A stretch of 64,000 nucleotides of DNA, taken from NCBI GenBank assembly GCA_003550325.1, contig QKWP01000802.1:137989-201988 (forward strand), read 5' to 3'. The position numbers and the translations under genes were made by a program. A model generated the notes under the pieces. That model saw nothing but the letters and a program-made list of their open reading frames with translations. It searched no databases and had not been told where the DNA came from. Shown one piece after another: positions 58,779 through 64,000 of this stretch (within the stretch, counting starts at the first letter, position 1; every line of letters starts with the position of its first letter). Source of the stretch: Gigaspora rosea. Its lineage: Eukaryota > Glomeromycota > Glomeromycetes > Diversisporales > Gigasporaceae.

Positions 58779-59698
58779 TATAAAATTTTTTGATAATCCT
58801 CAATTATGATTGGTCAATTACCCAATAATGCTGATTCACTAATTTAGAAGCATTTTTATACTGTTTTATACTAATTAAAGACCCATAATCTAAAACAAAT
58901 TACTTAACCAAAAACTTATAAAATGCCACAAACTAGAAAATTTTTAAATATATATACTCCTTATTTATGATACTATATAGTACAAAAAAAACTATAGTAC
59001 TTCATCAAAGTACACTTTTAAACAAATCATATAGTGAACTCTTTCTGCTGATCACCGGGCCCAAATCGGGAGCCAAAGAAAACAATAACAAAACATATAA
59101 AAATCTAAGGAAAACATAGAAAAGAATTGAACAAAGTATAAAAAATTCAACCCAACGCTTAAGAGAACATTTTTAGACGAACTAAATTCTCTGAAAACAC
59201 CGAAAAGTACAAAAACTTTCGTGGAGCGACAGAAACTCAAACAGCAAACAAGAGAAAAACACAGAAAGTAACTGTACAAACAAGAATATAAACAAGGTTT
59301 AAAAAGTAACAAGAAAACTATCGTGCTTGAGTTGGGGAGCTAAAATAACAGAAGAACTAATACGGTCGAATAGTTACACATAAAGAAAGTACAAAGGAAA
59401 ATAATACGATAAAGTGGGCATTAGCCAAAACCTGTACTGCAGATCACCAATTATGTAAGCAAGTTGACGTGTATAAGAAATGATAAACAAACAACAAATA
59501 AACATTAGAAATTCGGCTATACCAAAACAAATAAACAAACACGTAAACGTGGGAATTTTAAACATTAGTAGTTAACGAGATTAGTAGTAGATCAATGAAC
59601 AACAAACAGGTTTCGAACTGGAAAGTAAAGTTCTTTAAGGATGGATGTGATGCAATCAGATGTGGCGTGCAGACATGTATAAAGTATTTAAATAAGAA

Positions 59699-60990
59699 AT
59701 GCATAAGAACAAGATAATCAATTCTGAGTTAGCAAAAGCAATAGAAGTAATTTCAGCAGAAGAAATATGTCTAATTAGACACTTTATTGAAAACTATCGT
59801 GACTTAACAAAAAAGCAGCTCAGGGACATACAAACAGTCACAGATGAAGAAAGAATAAAGCGTGAGAAAATTCAAACAAGGAAGAAAATAATGATAGAAG
59901 CTGAATGTAGCACACTAAATTATGGTATTGAGGAAAAAATGTGCAGTACAGCAGAGGCCTCGAAAATAAATACAGTAGAGTTAAGTCTGATACCACATAT
60001 AATCAGTAAAAGCAAAAGCTATGAAGTAAAGACAAACAATACAGAAGAAGAAAAAAGTGAAGCCACACATAAGGCAGATATAGCGACGCAAAGCGAACAA
60101 GTGCTTGAAAAAGATATTAGTACTGTTAAAAAGGACAAAGAAAACTGAATGAAATCTATACAGTATGGGACATTCCTAAAGACATATCACCACGCGTACT
60201 CCAGAAAGAATTAAGCTTCTTTGGGAATATATCGATTATCCAATGGAGGGGCAGAGAAACAAGTAGCGCAGCTCAAGTACTAGTTAAATTTAAGAATGAG
60301 AAAAGAAAACAAAATTGGGAAAGCAAATGGGCTGTTGCTTTGAAAAAAACAGGAAGACTGTTATGTATGACAACAAATGGATTTGATAAAGAGAAATTAA
60401 TAAAAAGAAATCAGTACAAAACAAGAATAGCAAATGTACTGAAACACGCAATTGAGTCACTCCCATTAAGACAACTAAGCAGAGTAAATGCAAGATCAGT
60501 TTTTATTACGAACAATTGCTATGGTAACCAAAGGAAAATAGCAATAGTATATTTTGAATCTCAAGAAGACTTGGTGAAGGCGAGAGAATCTGGAATATAC
60601 TATTATGATACAAAACTCGAGTGGCGAGATTCGATGTATGAAGTGCCGAAAGAAGATGAAGAATACAAAAACAGGTGGATAGATTGCAATGAAGGACGGA
60701 AGAGAAAGCTTCGTATAGAAGATGCAAACATTAACAAGAGAAGAGAAGAAAAGTATTGGAGGGAAGACATAGGAAGCAAGAGGACAAAGATACTGGTAGA
60801 AAAAAGCAATAACCCCCAGTTTGAAAACCGGCAGAGAAAAATCTATATACCATGTAATAAAAAGGAAATAAATGTGGAAAGATATGATAGTAGACGATTC
60901 GGAAAAGGGAGCGTAAATGAGAAGATTTGGATGAAATTGAAGGAGTTAGAAAGGACAATCAAGGGGCTAGCAGGCCCCAACCACTTCTAA
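59699..60990 (+). pseudogene. LINE ORF1 (nucleic-acid-binding protein), one frameshift
   Basis: The first frame starts at ATG 59699 (MHKNKIINSELAKAIEVISA) and ends at TGA 60146-60148; the next frame takes over without a break (NEIYTVWDIPKDISPRVLQK) and runs to 60990. The second part begins with an RRM-like fold pattern (YTVWDIPKD ... ISIIQWRG ... AAQVLVKF) and continues with a Lys/Arg/Glu-rich region. A single indel at ~60146 separates the halves. The 5' limit of the element is unclear, perhaps near 59040 (gatcaccgggcccaaatcgg), with an A-rich leader in between. Same strand as the EN/RT region, which overlaps its end. Confidence 0.65.
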
Positions 60991-63900
60991 CAGACGCACC
61001 AGTCGAATCACAAAATATTAGTAGACAGCATAAATCTACTAACCATCAAGGCGCAACAAACTTAAGACTTATAGCACAAAACAAAAAAGGAGAAACAAGT
61101 AAAGCAGCACAAAATAGAAATAGAAAGATAGACAAATTTCTAAAGGAACAAAGACAAATTTTTGAAATAGCAAAAAAGAACGAGACTAATTACGAAAGGT
61201 GGAAGAGTATGAAAGGAGATCGAAAAATCCCCAACAGAACTAGAGAAATAGGAAAGGTAAAAAAAGGCTCACGGGTCCAAGCAAGGGAAAAAGGAAAAGA
61301 GGCGGATACCAGAGGAAGTCACATAGAGGAAGAAGAAAACTGGTCCTTGTGTAAAATAGGAATGCATAATATCAATGGAATTAAGGGAAATAAGATAAAG
61401 CTCAAGGCAATTATTGACGTAATAAAGGAGAACAAAATAGACTTCTTGGGGATTTGTGAAACAAATATAAGGAAGAAGGAAGGGAAGCTAACACTAAGAA
61501 ATGAGGCAGAAATAGTGAGCATTTGGTCAGAGACAATAGAAAAAAAAAAGAAGGGTTTCGGGTCAGCCTAATAATTGGAATGAAGTAGTCCAAACATGTA
61601 GTGAAGGTAGAAAAACTTGGGGCATATGCACTAAAGGTGGACTTATTGTTCAGACGGCTTGATTACAGTATAATAGTACTGTACGCTCCCCCGAATAATG
61701 TAGATATAAGGAAGAAAATCTGGAAATTTGTTCAAGACAAACTAGACCAAAGCTATAAAAGAGAACGAAGATTTATAATAATGGGGGACTTTAATCACAA
61801 ATGGCAAGATGAGGTCCTTCTGAGGGGTCGTGAAGTAACTAGAAACATGGAGACAGAAAATATGTTCAATTTTATGGTAAACAAAGGTTTGATAGATTTG
61901 CACAAATAGTGTAGACAAGAAGAAGCAAAACCTACATGGAAAGGAAGGGGGTTAGAAACTCATATCAATTACATATGGCTGTCCAGGGAATGCAAAAACA
62001 ATGTGCTTAAAGCATATACTCTAGATATATCAGAAACTACATCAATTGACCATGACCTAGTGGTAACCAAAATAGTGACAGACATAAACAAAGGTTGTGT
62101 GAGAGCTGCAGCATGTAGACGAGCCAAAACGAAGAGAATTGAGCTGGACTTGGAAAATATAAAGGACGAAGACTGGACAGCATACGCACAACACTTGGAT
62201 AAAAAAAGATTAGATGTAAGATAGAGAGAGTATCAGAAGGAGAACAATATCAATGAGGTACACAGTCGAGAGACCTTAGATAAGGGGTAGAAGTTGATCA
62301 AAGAAAGCATCATCGCATCGGTTAATAAGCACCTACCAAAAAAGCATAATGCCAAAAGTATAGTTCAGAAGGTGCAAAGTGAGGAACTGCAGGAAATAAG
62401 GAAAGGGTTAATATGTTGAGCAAGTTGTGTAGAAAAAATAAACACTATACAGGAAATAATATCGAAAAGAATGATCAATACTCAATCCATCAGAATCTAG
62501 AAGAAGAAAAATCGATACAAAACAGCTACATGGTATAGTCAGAAGAACTAGAGAAAAAGCTAACGGAAAAATGGAAGGAGAAACATAACATGTGGCACAT
62601 AATGTGAAACAAGGCTGAAGAAGAGAACATAAGAAGAAGCATAGAAGCGTGAGGGAAATAATTGTATCAGACCAACGTAGAATGCTAAACAGTATATTGG
62701 ATAGATACGGAGACAAGATAGTAATAGATAGATTAGTTGTAAACAGAGATGGTAAGGAGGTTCTTTTAAATAATGAAGCAGAAGTAAAAGACCATGCAGC
62801 AGCACATTTTGAAAGCCAGTATAGCTCAAAAAAGATAAAAGTGGAAAAAATGGATGACAAATAGAAAGCGCAATATAGCCTGATCGAAGATATAGATGAA
62901 AATTGGTACAAGGAGTTAACTGAGGAGATAAGTGAGCAAGAATGGCATGAGGCCATGGAAAGGACCAAAAACAACTCAGTGCCAGATGTGTCTGAAATAA
63001 CATACCCAGTCTTAAAAAAAGTAGGAAAGAAGACCAATAAAATACTGCGAACATTTGCGATTATGTGTATTAGAAGCGGTAGAATACCGAAAGAATGGAA
63101 GAAGGGTTTACTCTACGCAATACCCAAAAATGAATTTTGGAACTATAACCTCAATAACATTCGTTCTATAATGCTGTTAGAAACATTGCATAAAGCAACA
63201 GTAAGAATAATTAATGGAAGAATAAGCAGAACGATAAAAGAAAAAGGGGTATTAAGAGGAAACAATTTCGCAGGTTTACCTAGGGATTCCACAAGTACTC
63301 CAATCCAGATAATGAACAATATAATCGAGGAAGCAAGAGAAAAAGGGAAGGAACTCTGGGTTTTATTGCAAGATATGAAAAAGCAGTTTGACTCCGTAAG
63401 TCTTACAATGCTTAAACTTGCAATGAAAGGATTAAACTACTGACAAAGGTTATAGAATTTCTGTTGGACTTGTACGAGAATCAGAAAATCGAAGTCATTA
63501 CAGCATTTGGTAATAGCCGTGAAGTAAATGCAAAAGATGGCATCAACCAAGGGGAAGTGGTGTCCCCCCTCATGTGGAGGATATTCTACGATCCACTGTT
63601 AAAAATGATACAGGACCAAAAAAACCTGGGATACAAGGTGTCAGTACAATGGCTGACTGATATAGTGTTGGGGAAAACAGATGAAATATCATGGAGACAG
63701 GCGGCATTAGCTTACGCAGATGACACCACATGGATTGCAAAGTCAAAAGAAGATTTAACATCAATCATAAGCATAGCTAATGAATTCTACAAGATAAACA
63801 ATATAAAAATAAATAGAAAAAAATCAGAGTTGCTAGTGATTAATGGCAGTGGGACAGAATTAAATATTGAAGTAGTGGAAAATAAAAGCATAGTGCAGCA

Positions 63901-64000
63901 AAAAATGTGGATCAAGCGGTAAGATTCTTAGGAGTTTGGTTAATAGGAAAAAGAGGAAAAGGACATGTGAATAAAATAATTCATGGAGAAATAGAGGCAC
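60991..64000 (+). pseudogene. LINE ORF2: APE endonuclease and reverse transcriptase, decayed, runs off the window
   Basis: A Lys-rich linker (to ~61340) leads into an APE-type endonuclease: KIGMHNINGIKGNK, DFLGICETNI, then after a frameshift at ~61565 VLYAPPNN, IIMGDFN and later ETHINYIWLS and SIDHDLVV. The reverse transcriptase follows in pieces (about 62649-63999): IPKEWKKGLLYAIPK, NNIRSIMLLET, LQDMKKQFDSVS, GINQGEVVSPLMWRIF, and the catalytic YADDTTW. Stops or shifts occur at about 61570, 61909, 62222, 62862, 63443 and 63905, so the element is inactive. After 63905 the frame with RFLGVWLIGKRGKGHVNKII continues past the edge. Motif order EN-RT identifies a non-LTR retrotransposon; the clade is not determined. 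Confidence 0.85.

Noticed and set aside
60290-63764. Minus-strand open frames across the LINE
   Set aside because: Complement shadows of A-rich LINE coding sequence; Ser/Phe/Leu-rich without domain features.

Overview
The window is A+T-rich eukaryotic DNA dominated by transposon debris. Short introns (about 60-100 nt, GTANGT...AG), Sel1-repeat and tyrosine-kinase-like genes, expanded type I membrane kelch genes and very dense small TIR elements together suggest an arbuscular mycorrhizal fungus (Glomeromycotina, Rhizophagus-like). This assignment is inference from gene families and style; no rRNA or other marker gene is present.

Layout. 1-0.44 kb: 3' end of a hAT transposase. 0.45-6.8 kb: repeats, including a duplicated dispersed repeat of which one copy has gained a 23-24 bp minisatellite. 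6.84-7.87 kb (-): a spliced four-exon gene for an unrecognised multi-pass membrane protein. 8.7-10.1 kb: nested TIR elements (a Tc1/mariner-type MITE and a hAT-type MITE with an 8-bp target duplication) abutting a dead kelch gene. 10.1-29.3 kb: a local family of five kelch loci: one intact five-exon gene (13.7-15.3 kb, -), one nearly intact but frameshifted (26.5-28.0 kb, +) and three wrecks. MITEs and a hAT BED-finger transposase remnant lie between them. The last kelch wreck is split by a TIR element carrying a decayed cysteine-rich reading frame. 30.7-32 kb: an 8-bp-period array and a 964-bp hAT element with a perfect target duplication. 33.2-36.5 kb (-): a Sel1-repeat/protein-kinase fusion gene with a 20-nt micro-exon, a sequence gap, a frameshift and an upstream in-frame stop. 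37-48.5 kb: almost only repeats (a 594-bp foldback element, nested hAT/TIR elements, a tandem array of palindromic units of about 310 bp, and broken unknown reading frames). 48.7-51.7 kb: a non-autonomous LTR retroelement carrying a kinase pseudogene and a minisatellite, inserted in a Tc1-type MITE. 55.3-57.9 kb: an 8-bp-period higher-order array interrupted by three MITEs and sharing its leader sequence with the 30.7-kb array. 59.7-64 kb: a decayed APE-type LINE running off the right edge.

The supported host genes are the membrane protein, the kelch genes and the Sel1-kinase gene. Kelch ectodomain proteins and TKL/Sel1 kinases are plausible surface-sensing and signalling components, but nothing here shows that they work together. 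The kelch cluster looks like a birth-and-death family within a transposon-rich compartment. The most unusual signals are the two arrays with different 8-mers behind one shared palindromic leader, the LTR element with a kinase cargo, the cargo-bearing TIR element, and the tandem array of palindromes.
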